Source: GCA-2737725 sp965229355
Lineage (GTDB): Bacteria; Pseudomonadota; Alphaproteobacteria; Rhodospirillales; Rhodospirillaceae
DNA length: 64,000 nt
NCBI GenBank assembly: GCA_965229355.1
Contig: OZ245869.1
Coordinates: 3,410,001-3,474,000, forward strand
Direction of reading: 5' to 3'
Below are positions 15,673 through 24,446 of the stretch, one piece after another; within the stretch, counting starts at the first letter, position 1, and each line of letters opens with the position of its first letter. A program made the position numbers and the translations under genes. The notes beneath the pieces were generated by a model. It did not search any database. It worked only from the letters and a program-made list of their open reading frames with translations, and was not told where the DNA came from.

Positions 15673-17553
15673 TCAACCAACGGTCGAAACGCCCGCAGAT
15701 GAGCTAGGTGGTATCGGCACCTCTTGCTCGCTTAGCTTGAGCCAAGATCCCGCGAAGGGATCGGCCTGAAGACTGGGCTGGCTGGCGTGGGCATTTTGAT
15801 ACACCACCGGTTGCGAAATAATCGCGCCGCGTGAGGCTCCTTCCAGCATGCTTTGTGCATTCGACGTCGCATTGCCTGTCAGCGACGGGTCATCGTTGGC
15901 ACCGTAACCAGCGTTTAGCGCCAATGCGAAAAACGCATTGTTGTCCTTAATGGTGCCATTTTCGCGCAGCTTTGAAGCGATGCTCAGTGCACTTTGTACC
16001 GCTTCGTCGGCGCGTTGGAAGCGCGCCAAAATGCCACGCCCTGTATGCTTCACCTCGCGCCCATCTGTCGCCTCAAGGGCTTCACGCACGACGTGGTTAT
16101 GCGCTTCCATCACGCCCGGATCATCATGGCGCAGCTCGGTCATCAGATAGTAATCAGTTGGCGTTTGATCAGCAGTCGATGGGGGCTTGGGCACCAATGC
16201 ACTGGGCGGTGGAACACGCCATGCAGCGAGAGCTTCAGACAGCGTGCCATCATTGCGTTGACCAGCCAAGAAACGCGTCATGGCTTGGCGACCCTGATTC
16301 ATCAGCATCGTGTTGGTCGGCGCGCTAACGTGCGTATTGAATTGGCTGACGAAGGCGTCAACCGCGTGACGCGGTAACGTGGCTGGCAGCGTCGCCATAG
16401 TCAGGCCCATTTCGCCTACCGTTCCCAGGCCAGAGACAGCGGCCAAGTGGGCCATAGCGCCTGTTAAGAACAAGGCCGCGCCGCGCCGTGCAACGGGGTC
16501 ATCGGTGTTACGTGCAATCTGCGGCAGCATGACTTCCGTGGCAAACCGCATCGCTAAGCCGCGATGGAGCTCACTGATATTTTCGCTGAACGCAGGTTCG
16601 GGCGTTTGTTGGGGCGTGCGTTGCTTGCTGGATTGGTCATCCAGCGAGGCAGGCAACGGCACCGGCTCGGCCAACGGCGGCTGTTGTTGTTCCGGCTTTT
16701 GCTTTTGGTCTTGTTCCCGCTTTTGTTGCTTGGTGGGCGGTGGCTCAGCAATGACCAGCACGGGCGGCGGGGGCGGCGGCAATTCAGGCTCTGGTTGGGC
16801 AGGCGGCAGCGTATCTAAATCACCACGCGCTTTCTTCATGTCCGTGACTTCTTGCTCAGACTCAAACGGCACACGCTTGCGTTTGGGCTTTAAAGTCATA
16901 CCAGCGGATTGTAGGGCGTAGGCTGTGGACGAGGTGCTGGATTGTTGTGGTGCAGTCGTGGCCCACAGCATTGCGATCAAACGCTTGATCGGCGCGCCAA
17001 AACGGAACAGCGCGAACACGCCAAGCAGGAACACAAGCATATAAGTGATTGTTAGAATCGCAGCTTGCGAGTTCGGGTCCATCGCGATGCCGAATGTGGC
17101 CAGACGCGTGAGCATCCATGACAGCATTGCGGTGACGACGGCGGCCGAGCCTAAGCTCAAACCCATGGCGATTACGGCACGCCAAAAAATATCAGCGGCG
17201 GCAGGGGCGATGGCGCGTGCCTTCACACGTGTGCCAACATTTGTGCGCGCATCAAGCCCGCGTGCTGCGCGGGCTGCCCCCTGGACACCTTCGTAACCGG
17301 TCGCGGGCTTCTTGAGCTTCGCGATCATCTCTTTCGCGCGCGGGCTGACGTAGACCGTCACGCTGTCAGAGCGGTTATCGTGCGGGTAATATGTTTCCTT
17401 GACGACCTTGCAGGGGCGCTTGGTGATGTCTTCTAAGTGATTGGCTTCAAGCATGGCTTGCTTGCGCTCATCACCAGGGTATCGCTGTTGCAGCGTCCAA
17501 CGGCCATCTTGGTAGCAGTGGACTTCAAACTGAACGATTGCTGTTATCGCCAT
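15673..17553 (-). CDS. Membrane-anchored pseudo-cyclase, paralogue of the adjacent cyclase
   Basis: The protein has 626 residues from ATG 17553. It repeats the neighbour's plan: an N-terminal domain (FEVHCYQDGRWTLQQRYPGD..KVVKETYYPHDN), two membrane segments near 125-150 and 163-187, a P/Q/E-rich linker, then a cyclase-like C-terminus from about 460. In that domain the first metal position is Glu (MTELRHD for FTDIAGS) and the second is Arg (REVKHTGRGIL for HTGDG). The late N-x-x-x-R motif is also lost. Catalysis is therefore unlikely. A regulatory or heterodimer role with the adjacent cyclase is inference. Confidence 0.8.
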   Translation of the reverse strand: MAITAIVQFEVHCYQDGRWTLQQRYPGDERKQAMLEANHLEDITKRPCKVVKETYYPHDNRSDSVTVYVSPRAKEMIAKLKKPATGYEGVQGAARAARGLDARTNVGTRVKARAIAPAAADIFWRAVIAMGLSLGSAAVVTAMLSWMLTRLATFGIAMDPNSQAAILTITYMLVFLLGVFALFRFGAPIKRLIAMLWATTAPQQSSTSSTAYALQSAGMTLKPKRKRVPFESEQEVTDMKKARGDLDTLPPAQPEPELPPPPPPVLVIAEPPPTKQQKREQDQKQKPEQQQPPLAEPVPLPASLDDQSSKQRTPQQTPEPAFSENISELHRGLAMRFATEVMLPQIARNTDDPVARRGAALFLTGAMAHLAAVSGLGTVGEMGLTMATLPATLPRHAVDAFVSQFNTHVSAPTNTMLMNQGRQAMTRFLAGQRNDGTLSEALAAWRVPPPSALVPKPPSTADQTPTDYYLMTELRHDDPGVMEAHNHVVREALEATDGREVKHTGRGILARFQRADEAVQSALSIASKLRENGTIKDNNAFFALALNAGYGANDDPSLTGNATSNAQSMLEGASRGAIISQPVVYQNAHASQPSLQADPFAGSWLKLSEQEVPIPPSSSAGVSTVG

Positions 17554-17687
17554 CGCCACGGCCCTTTCGGGCCCTCCGTTATGGTCTTAGCCTCGGTGTT
17601 CTACAGAGGCTATTAACTGTGCCAATGCTGCCGCGCTTTGTCTGATGAAACAACGCATTAGCGAAATGTGCGGTTGCGAAAATAACA

Positions 17688-17717
17688 TAAAAAAGGCCGC
17701 GTCAAAAGAACGCGGCC
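17688..17717 (-). terminator. Rho-independent terminator of rpmE
   Basis: Reading the minus strand, GGCCGCGT and ACGCGGCC form an 8-bp stem around a 7-base loop, followed by a run of six T. It lies 45 bases after the rpmE stop and ahead of the pseudo-cyclase gene. Confidence 0.88.
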
Positions 17718-17762
17718 TTTGCAGCTTTTGGTTGATAGCGCGTGACGCTATCAGAAAATGTC

Positions 17763-17993
17763 TTAAGCTTCTTTCTTCGCGCCGAAAGCTTTGAACTTCT
17801 TGGCGAACTTGGCCATCTGGCCGCCAGAGTCGTTCAAGCGATGCACGCCCGTCCAAGCCGGGTGCGTCTTTGGGTCGATTTCCAAGCGCATCGTGTCACC
17901 AGGTTTGCCCCAGGTGGAACGGGTGGTGTACTCAGAGCCGTCAGTCATGACGACTTTGATTTCATGGTAATCTGGATGGCCTTCTTTTTTCAT
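17763..17993 (-). CDS. rpmE: 50S ribosomal protein L31
   Basis: The 76-residue product starts KKEGHPDYHEIKVVMTDGSEY and has THPAWTGVHRLNDSGGQMAKF, as in bacterial L31 proteins. The Cys residues of the zinc-binding L31 form are absent (HPDYHEI, with no C-x-x-C), so this is the zinc-free type. It has its own terminator. Upstream on the same strand lies the MotB-like gene, 140 bases away. Confidence 0.96.
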   Translation of the reverse strand: MKKEGHPDYHEIKVVMTDGSEYTTRSTWGKPGDTMRLEIDPKTHPAWTGVHRLNDSGGQMAKFAKKFKAFGAKKEA

Positions 17994-18133
17994 GGTCTCT
18001 TCCTTACGCCCGAGAGCGCGCTAAGGCGCAAATAAATAGGGTATTCCGGCAGCCTTTGGGCCCCGAAAGAGCGCGCCTTATACAGGGTTGGTTTCGCCGG
18101 TTCAAGACCGTGATCGCACCGGAGCTGAAAAGG

Positions 18134-19336
18134 TTAACGCTGGTCCAATTTCAGCTCAATACGGCGGTTTTTCGCCCTTGCTGTTGGGCTTTGGCCCGCT
18201 TCAAGGGGCTGGAATTCGCCAAACCCTGCCGCAGCCAGACGTTCTGGTGGAATTCCTTGCGCGATCAGGAACTTAACGACCGATACCGCGCGGGCCGTAG
18301 AAAGCTCCCAATTCGAGGTAAAGGCCGCCGTTGAGATGGGCACCGTATCGGTGTGGCCATCAATGCGCATGATCCAGTTCACGTCTTTGGGGATCTGGCG
18401 GCTGATCTGGTTCAGGGTTTGGGCCAGTTGCACCATCTGGCGTTGGCCTTCGACCCCAAGGTCAGCCGAGCCCGAGGCGAACAGAACCTCAGATTGGAAA
18501 ACGAAACGATCGCCGACAATGGAAATGCCAGGGCGGTTGCCCAGAATGTCGCGCAAGCGTCCAAAGAATTCCGAACGATAGCGTTGCAACTCTTGCACCT
18601 TGCCAGCCAGTGCGCGGTTCATGCGGCGGCCCAGGTCAGAGATTTGTGCTTTCTGTTCAGCCGTCAGTTTGTCAGAGGCGTCCAACGCGGCGGCGAGGCG
18701 CGCCAGTTCTTGCTGCATCTCTTGTAGTTGCTGCGTCATAAGTGCGGCTTGAGCCTGTGCTTCAGCCGTGAGGGCGCGTTCTTTGGCAATGGCTGCATCG
18801 TTGGTGTTGGCTTTGGCCCCTAAAGCCGCGACTTGTTTTTCCAGATCAGCTTTGAGGGCTTCAAGCGCTTTAACCTGATTTTGAATCAACGCCAGTTGTT
18901 CAGCTTGTTTGGCGATCAAATCGCGATCAGCAGCGGTTTTTTCTGATGCTGATTTCAAACCCGCAGTCAGTTGATCCGCTTCTGTACTTTTCTCGGCAAA
19001 GCGTGCTTCCAAATCACGAAAGTCGATGCGTAGTTTTGTCAGTTCGCCGAGTTCCTGGTTGGCTGTGCGCAGTTGATCGGACATGCGCGCGAGATTACCC
19101 TCAAGCTCGACGCGTGCTTGGCGCTCCATCGACAGCATTTCGGTCATCTCAGCCATACGCTTGTTGAGTGCAGTGAGGGCCTGTTCGCGGCCTGAGAGGG
19201 CTTGGCCCAAGAAGAACTGACCCAGCACAAACACCAGCAGCACGAAAATAAAGATGATCAGCAGCGTCGAGAGTGCATCGACCCAGCCAGGCCAGATATC
19301 AACAGTTTGATGCGGGCGGCGTGTGAACGCGGGCAT
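18134..19336 (-). CDS. MotB-like protein with OmpA peptidoglycan-binding domain
   Basis: The 400-residue protein has one membrane segment near residues 18-45 (WPGWVDALSTLLIIFIFVLLVF), with an acidic Asp20 placed like the proton-binding Asp of MotB/ExbD. A coiled coil follows over about 50-230. The C-terminal OmpA-like domain shows VLFASGSADLG, RIDGHTDTVPI, LSTARAVSVVKFL and AAAGFGEFQPL..AKNRRIELKL. It probably forms a stator-like proton channel with the upstream MotA-like protein and anchors to peptidoglycan. Its ATG shares a base with the upstream stop (TAATG). No flagellar genes are nearby, so a flagellar role is not supported. Confidence 0.87.
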   Translation of the reverse strand: MPAFTRRPHQTVDIWPGWVDALSTLLIIFIFVLLVFVLGQFFLGQALSGREQALTALNKRMAEMTEMLSMERQARVELEGNLARMSDQLRTANQELGELTKLRIDFRDLEARFAEKSTEADQLTAGLKSASEKTAADRDLIAKQAEQLALIQNQVKALEALKADLEKQVAALGAKANTNDAAIAKERALTAEAQAQAALMTQQLQEMQQELARLAAALDASDKLTAEQKAQISDLGRRMNRALAGKVQELQRYRSEFFGRLRDILGNRPGISIVGDRFVFQSEVLFASGSADLGVEGQRQMVQLAQTLNQISRQIPKDVNWIMRIDGHTDTVPISTAAFTSNWELSTARAVSVVKFLIAQGIPPERLAAAGFGEFQPLEAGQSPTARAKNRRIELKLDQR

Positions 19337-20517
19337 TAGGTTTCTGACGACCCGCTATGACTGCCTGTAGCAGCGATTGTTTTCGCTAGCAGTTTCATTT
19401 CCGCGCGGATATCGCGGATCAAATCTTCCTGGCGATTGTCCATGTTTCCGGCGAGGCGGATCAATACCGCATCGATGCTGCGGATGTGCCCTTTGGTGAT
19501 ATCGTCCATGCCACCTTGCACGGACGAACCCGTTTCGTTCAGGCGTTTGAGCAGCGGTGTGATTTCTTTTTGGTTTTCAGCCAAACGCAACAGCACTTGT
19601 GTCTCGATGCGCATCTGTTCGGCCAGAATGGTCAGCTTGTCGTTCATCGCTGCAAAATGCTCATTAGCGACGCCGCGGCTTTGATCGCTGCGCGCCATGA
19701 TGCGTTGCAGTTCCTGCATGCTCTCGGCGGTCTGTTCTAACAGCGCTTCGGTGTAGGCCGGGATGGATTGCTCACCTTCGGACACGCCCGCCCCAGACGA
19801 TAAACGCGTGACACCCGACAACCATTCTTCAAGGTCATTGAAAAACGCGTTCTGTGCTTGTCCTGCTTGCAAATCGAGGAAGCCCAACACCAATGAACCT
19901 GCCAAACCAAACAGCGATGACGAGAAAGCTGTGCCCATGCCGGACAGCGGCGCTTGTAAGCCGCCTTTGAGGTCTTCGAACATCGCAGATACATCAGTGC
20001 CGCTGATGCTCAAGCTGTTGATCACGTCACGCACGGCGTTGATAGTGCCGAGCAAGCCCCAAAAGGTGCCGAGCAGCCCTAAGAAAATGCAAAGCCCGGT
20101 GAAGTAGCGCGCCAGTTCACGGCTTTCCGCCAGGCGTGATGAAATCCCGTCCAACAACGTGCGCATTGCTGGCGCGCTTAAGCTGATGCGGCCTTTGCCA
20201 CGGCGATCCGCCAACATGCGCGCCATCGGCGAGAGCAGGCGAATGTTGTCTTCGGATGTATCGGTGCGCTGTTCGGAAAAATTTTCGGCAGAGAGTGAGG
20301 CGCGGAACTGATCGAGCCAGTTCATCTCTGGGCGCAGCAGCATGACTTCGCGAAAGTTCAGCGCAATGCCGACTAGGATCACAGCCAAGATCGCGCCATT
20401 CAGCAGCGGATTGACCATAAAGATGGTGATGAGGGTATTGGTGAGAAGCGCACAGCCAATGCCGACAGCGATCAGGAAGATCACCATGCGCGTTAGATAC
20501 GTGTTGCTATTCATCAT
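19336..20517 (-). CDS. MotA/TolQ/ExbB-like proton-channel protein
   Basis: The 393-residue protein has two N-terminal membrane segments (YLTRMVIFLIAVGIGCALL and LNGAILAVILVGIALNF), a cytoplasmic stretch, then the conserved pair of channel helices: FTGLCIFLGLLGTFWGLLGTI near 140-160 and GMGTAFSSSLFGLAGSLVLGFLDL near 198-222. The first, with its G-L-L-G-T-x-x-G pattern, is typical of the family. A long helical tail follows. It pairs with the MotB-like gene, coupled by a one-base overlap. The process driven is unknown. Confidence 0.85.
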   Translation of the reverse strand: MMNSNTYLTRMVIFLIAVGIGCALLTNTLITIFMVNPLLNGAILAVILVGIALNFREVMLLRPEMNWLDQFRASLSAENFSEQRTDTSEDNIRLLSPMARMLADRRGKGRISLSAPAMRTLLDGISSRLAESRELARYFTGLCIFLGLLGTFWGLLGTINAVRDVINSLSISGTDVSAMFEDLKGGLQAPLSGMGTAFSSSLFGLAGSLVLGFLDLQAGQAQNAFFNDLEEWLSGVTRLSSGAGVSEGEQSIPAYTEALLEQTAESMQELQRIMARSDQSRGVANEHFAAMNDKLTILAEQMRIETQVLLRLAENQKEITPLLKRLNETGSSVQGGMDDITKGHIRSIDAVLIRLAGNMDNRQEDLIRDIRAEMKLLAKTIAATGSHSGSSET

Positions 20518-20615
20518 CGCCGTTCGGTCTCACTTCGTTTGAAGGAATGATGGCCGAAATCGAAAAGGTGCGGGCTTAAAAGCCTGCAAGGTCGATCACG
20601 TTAGCGTCAATGATG

Positions 20616-21539
20616 CTAGCGTTTCACCGCCACAGCATCGACGCGGTCGAGGTTGCCACCTTCGCCTTGATCGCCGAGTGCGCGTACTTCAATACGTGTG
20701 CGCTCGACACCGCCATCAATCAATAGATTCCGGATTGCAATCGCACGGTCCAACGCCAAGCGACGCGCCTTGCTGGTGTTCTTTTCAGGATCGGTCGCAT
20801 AGGCCATCAACTGCACGCGCAGGTTTTTGTCTGCATTCATGCGCTTGGCTAAATCTTTCACCGAGCCTTGGCTGCCAACATCAATGTCTGTCACGCCAGC
20901 CGCAAACGGTACCGACAAAGCGGTGGTCATTTCTTCAGCGGCTGATGGCGTCGGCGCAGCTTTGGGGGCTGCGGCTGTTTGTTGTTTATCCGGCAGCACG
21001 AACGGGGCAGGGCCCGCTTGTTCTTGCTGCGAGGCTTTTGCGGCAGCTGCCGACGGCGCAGCCGCAGGTGTTGTCGGCGGAGGTGTGGCCGCGACCGGAA
21101 CCGGTGCAGGCTCAGGCGCTTTTGCCGTCGTTGGTGTGGGCGCCGGTGCTGCCGTTTTCAGAGGAGCTGGTGTTGGAGCCGGTGTCGGCGCTGGAGCAGC
21201 GGCAACAGGTGCGGGTGTCGGGACAGCGCGCGATTCAACGCGCGGCTCTTCGACAGGTTTTGCAACTACGGTTTTCTTTGCAGGTGCTTGCGCTTGTGGT
21301 GCGCGCAGTTTGATCGTTTGACCAGCCGAGCTATTTACTGGGCGCGTGCCTGCCGGTGGGCGCAGCACAATTGGGCCTGAGGATGAGCGTGAGCCGCCAT
21401 CGATGGCGCTTAAATCAACGCTGACATCCGACGATGATTGCGCGAAGGCGGGCCCAAAGAGAGGCAATGCGGCTAGCGATAAAGCCGAGCCGAGCAGCAT
21501 CGCTCGCAGCATGAGTTTCGAGGACTTATTTCCCGACAT
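20616..21539 (-). CDS. Secreted OmpA-like protein with a proline/alanine-rich linker
   Basis: The product has 307 residues from ATG 21539, chosen because the protein then opens with a signal peptide (SSKLMLRAMLLGSALSLAALPLFGPAFA). A basic stretch and a very long A/P/T-rich region (about 80-215) follow. The C-terminal 90 residues are OmpA-like: SVPFAAGVTDIDVGSQGSVKDLAKRM, VQLMAYATDPEKNTSKARRLALDRAIAIRNLLI, RIEVRALG. The usual NFDF and NRRVE motifs are weak, so peptidoglycan binding is uncertain. It lies upstream of the MotA/MotB-like pair on the same strand and may belong to the same envelope system. Confidence 0.75.
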   Translation of the reverse strand: MSGNKSSKLMLRAMLLGSALSLAALPLFGPAFAQSSSDVSVDLSAIDGGSRSSSGPIVLRPPAGTRPVNSSAGQTIKLRAPQAQAPAKKTVVAKPVEEPRVESRAVPTPAPVAAAPAPTPAPTPAPLKTAAPAPTPTTAKAPEPAPVPVAATPPPTTPAAAPSAAAAKASQQEQAGPAPFVLPDKQQTAAAPKAAPTPSAAEEMTTALSVPFAAGVTDIDVGSQGSVKDLAKRMNADKNLRVQLMAYATDPEKNTSKARRLALDRAIAIRNLLIDGGVERTRIEVRALGDQGEGGNLDRVDAVAVKR

Positions 21540-21807
21540 CGCTAATACCGGTTGACCGTTACACGTGACGCTCACCCCAACCCCCAACCAAATCTTTTTG
21601 TCTCGTTTGTTTCGTCGGCGGGATAAGCCCGCGACACCGTACATCATCGCCTTCGCACGGTACAACCCGCAGCATGGCGAAAATGACAAATATCGCAGAG
21701 TTCTTAAGCAGTTATGTACACCGCTTAAGGCTGAAATAAGACCAGGAATTGGGTTGGCTGGCCGCCTGGCGCAACTTTAAGGCGCGACCTTAAGTAAGGG
21801 GGAAGGA

Positions 21808-22599
21808 CTATTCGCCCAGGATCAGCTTGCGCATCGAGGTCTGAAGTTCGCCATTAGTCGCCAGGATATTGCCCGTATCAAGCGGGTTGCCCGGTGTCGT
21901 TAAGTCGCTGACGAAGCCGCCAGCTTCAGTCACCAACAGCACGCCTGCCGCCATATCCCATGGCTTTAAGTTCATTTCCCAGAACGCATCGAACCGGCCA
22001 GCGGCGACGTAAGCTAAGTCCAGCGAGGCAGCGCCAAAGCGGCGGATGCCAGCTGTTGCGCCAATCACGCGGCCGCATTGGGCCAGAAACTCTTGGTGTT
22101 TCGGACGGCCCTTGAACGGCGTGCCCGTGCCCACAATCACGTCATCCAGTACCCGGCGGGCCGACACACGCAGGCGGCGGTTATTCAAAAACGCGCCGGT
22201 GCCTTTTTCAGCGGTGAACAGATCGTCGGTGATCGGGTTGTAAACCAGACCTGCAATGATCTCGGTGCCACGCTGTAACGCGATCGACATCGCAAACTGC
22301 GGAATGCCATGGATGAAGTTCGTGGTGCCATCGATGGGGTCGATGATCCAGCGGTGGTCTGGATCAGACCCTTGGATAACGCCAGCTTCTTCGTTGATGA
22401 AACCGAATGCGGGGCGCGCCTTCGTCAGTTCCGCCACCAGGAATTTCTCGGTTTTCACGTCGGCTGCGGTCACGAAGTCGCTAGGGCCTTTGCGGGAAAC
22501 CTGCAAATGCTCAACTTCGCCGAAGTCACGCTTCAGCACTTTCCCGGCTTTTTCCGCCGCGGTGACCATCACGTTCATGAGGGGCGTGCGTAAAGGCAT
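21808..22599 (-). CDS. Inositol monophosphatase family protein (SuhB-like)
   Basis: The 263-residue protein has the metal-binding signatures of the family: GFINEEAG, then WIIDPIDGTTNFIHGIP near 83-99, and KPWDMAAGVLLVTEAGG near 205-222. It dephosphorylates inositol-1-phosphate or related sugar phosphates, and SuhB-type members also act in rRNA maturation. Which role applies here cannot be told. It lies 49 bases downstream of efp on the minus strand. Confidence 0.93.
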   Translation of the reverse strand: MPLRTPLMNVMVTAAEKAGKVLKRDFGEVEHLQVSRKGPSDFVTAADVKTEKFLVAELTKARPAFGFINEEAGVIQGSDPDHRWIIDPIDGTTNFIHGIPQFAMSIALQRGTEIIAGLVYNPITDDLFTAEKGTGAFLNNRRLRVSARRVLDDVIVGTGTPFKGRPKHQEFLAQCGRVIGATAGIRRFGAASLDLAYVAAGRFDAFWEMNLKPWDMAAGVLLVTEAGGFVSDLTTPGNPLDTGNILATNGELQTSMRKLILGE

Positions 22600-22648
22600 A
22601 AAACCGGCTCAGTTCAGTCGAAGTGAAAACAAGATGAAACGCTAACAG

Positions 22649-23215
22649 TTAGTCTTTAGCGCGTTCGACGTAGGTGATTTCGTCGGTTGCAACCACGATG
22701 CGCGTGCCCGATTCAACGAACGGCGGCACCATGATCTTCAAACCGTTTTCCAGTTTCGCCGGCTTATAAGATGACGAGGCCGTTTGGCCTTTCACAACCG
22801 GGTCAGCTTCAACAACGGTCAGGGTCACTTGCGACGGCAAGTTCACGGCAACCGCTTTGCCTTCGATGAAGTTGACGGTCACGGCCATGTTGTCTTGCAG
22901 GAAGGCTGCTTTTTCGCCCAGTAGTTCAGCCGGAACGTTGAACTGGTCAAACGTGGTGCTGTCCATGAAGGTGAACGCTTCGCCGTCAGCGAACAAATAT
23001 TGGCAATCCAATTCACGGACTTCCAAGCGCTCTACGGTGTCAGCGGTACGCCAGCGGTCTTGTGACTTGGTGCCGGTCGCGACATCGCGCATTTCAACTT
23101 GGATGAAGGCGCCGCCTTTACCCGGTTGCAGCAATTGGATCTTCAAAACGGTCCATTGCTTGCCTTGGTGTTCGATGACCATGCCGCCGCGCATGGTGTT
23201 GGCTTGAATCTTCAT
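22649..23215 (-). CDS. efp: Translation elongation factor P
   Basis: EF-P eases ribosomes through polyproline runs. The 188-residue protein starts at ATG 23215 (MKIQANTMRGGMVIEHQGK), the family's usual start. The tip loop reads QPGKGGAFIQV, with Lys33 as the site of lysylation. KBD and OB domains follow at normal length. The divergent gene next door is epmA, whose enzyme modifies this Lys. The proline-rich proteins in this window (OmpA-like, TolA, both cyclases) are plausible clients, by inference. Confidence 0.97.
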   Translation of the reverse strand: MKIQANTMRGGMVIEHQGKQWTVLKIQLLQPGKGGAFIQVEMRDVATGTKSQDRWRTADTVERLEVRELDCQYLFADGEAFTFMDSTTFDQFNVPAELLGEKAAFLQDNMAVTVNFIEGKAVAVNLPSQVTLTVVEADPVVKGQTASSSYKPAKLENGLKIMVPPFVESGTRIVVATDEITYVERAKD

Positions 23216-23381
23216 GGGTGCGCCTAGTGTGTGCTGTTCGTTTAAAAGAGCGGAATGGATTGATTTCCCGGGGGAAAAGCGGGGCGCTTGTAACAGTTTG
23301 ATCTTACTTCCGCAACCGAGGAAACCTATGAGAAAGTCGGCTATAAAGCTCTGAAATCTAAGCCTTTGGAACCGCAACCGA

Positions 23382-24446
23382 ATGTCTGTGTCGACGCCCT
23401 GGTGGCACCCTGAAACGTTAAAGCGCCGGTTGCCGTATTTAGAGGTCCGTCGCGCGGCCCATAAGGCGGTTCGGGCCTATTTCCAGGCCGAAGGCTTTAT
23501 GGATGTGGAAACGCCCATCCTTCAGGTTTCGGGGGGGATAGAGCGGCATATCCGGGCTTTTACCACCACGTTGACGGAGCCCTTTGGCCAAGCAACAGGC
23601 GAGCGTGCCCTGCATACGTCCCCAGAGTTCGCCATGAAGAAGCTGTTGGTGGCGGGCTTGCCCAAAATCTACCAGGTGGCGCGCGTGTTCCGGAATGGCG
23701 AGCGCAGCCCGCTTCATCACCCCGAGTTCACGATGTTGGAATGGTACCGGGCGGGCACCAGCTACGATGCGATGATGGCCGATTGCGCAGCGCTATTGGA
23801 GAAGGTGACGAAGTCAGCTCAAAGAACGTTAGAGCATGATGGACTGCTGAAATGGCATGGTCGGGTATGTGACCCAGCACTGCCCCCAGAGCGCCTGACG
23901 GTATCGGAGGCTTTTAAGCGCTATGCCAACATCGACCTGTTAGCGACGATTGAAGACCACACCGTTTCGATGCCCAATCCCGATGCGTTGCGGAATGCTG
24001 CAAAGCAGAACGGCATTCAGGCGTCGGTGTCGGATACGTGGGAGGACATCTTCTTCCGTGTGATGATGGAGATCGAGCCCAAGTTGGGCGCGGAGCGTGC
24101 GACTATCTTGTGCGAATATCCAGCCTGTTTGGCGGCGTTGGCTCAGCGCAAGCCTTCTGAACCAAGGGTCGCTGAGCGGTTCGAGCTGTATGCCTGCGGC
24201 GTGGAACTAGCCAATGCCTTTGGGGAACTCACGGACGCCGCCGAACAGCGCCGCCGCTTCGAGCACGACCGCAAAATGCACCAGGATTTGTATGGCCAAG
24301 CCCCGCCGTTGGATGAAGACTTCCTGGCGGCATTGGATGCTGGGCTGCCGGTGTCATCCGGATGCGCTTTAGGCTTTGACCGCCTCGTCACGCTGGCATC
24401 TCACGCCAATGACATTACCGACGTTCTTTGGGCACCTGTTGCATGA
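23382..24446 (+). CDS. epmA: EF-P lysine aminoacylase EpmA (GenX/PoxA)
   Basis: The 354-residue protein resembles the catalytic core of class II lysyl-tRNA synthetase without an anticodon-binding domain. Motifs include FMDVETPILQVSGGIERH, HTSPEFAMKKLL, RVFRNGERSPLHHPEFTMLEWYR and the final SSGCALGFDRLVTLA. It attaches lysine to EF-P. The gene is divergent from efp with 166 bases between starts. No epmB-type aminomutase gene is in the window, so the final modification is not settled. Its TGA overlaps the ATG of the next gene. Confidence 0.95.
   Translation: MSVSTPWWHPETLKRRLPYLEVRRAAHKAVRAYFQAEGFMDVETPILQVSGGIERHIRAFTTTLTEPFGQATGERALHTSPEFAMKKLLVAGLPKIYQVARVFRNGERSPLHHPEFTMLEWYRAGTSYDAMMADCAALLEKVTKSAQRTLEHDGLLKWHGRVCDPALPPERLTVSEAFKRYANIDLLATIEDHTVSMPNPDALRNAAKQNGIQASVSDTWEDIFFRVMMEIEPKLGAERATILCEYPACLAALAQRKPSEPRVAERFELYACGVELANAFGELTDAAEQRRRFEHDRKMHQDLYGQAPPLDEDFLAALDAGLPVSSGCALGFDRLVTLASHANDITDVLWAPVA

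Noticed and set aside
18134..20517. Zorya-like defence system from the MotA/MotB-like pair
   Set aside because: No nuclease, helicase or other Zorya partner genes lie nearby; neighbours are rpmE and an OmpA-like gene, which fits a housekeeping envelope unit.
20678..21380. Overlapping frames opposite the OmpA-like gene
   Set aside because: Repetitive A/P/T codons leave several open frames on the other strand; this is a composition effect.
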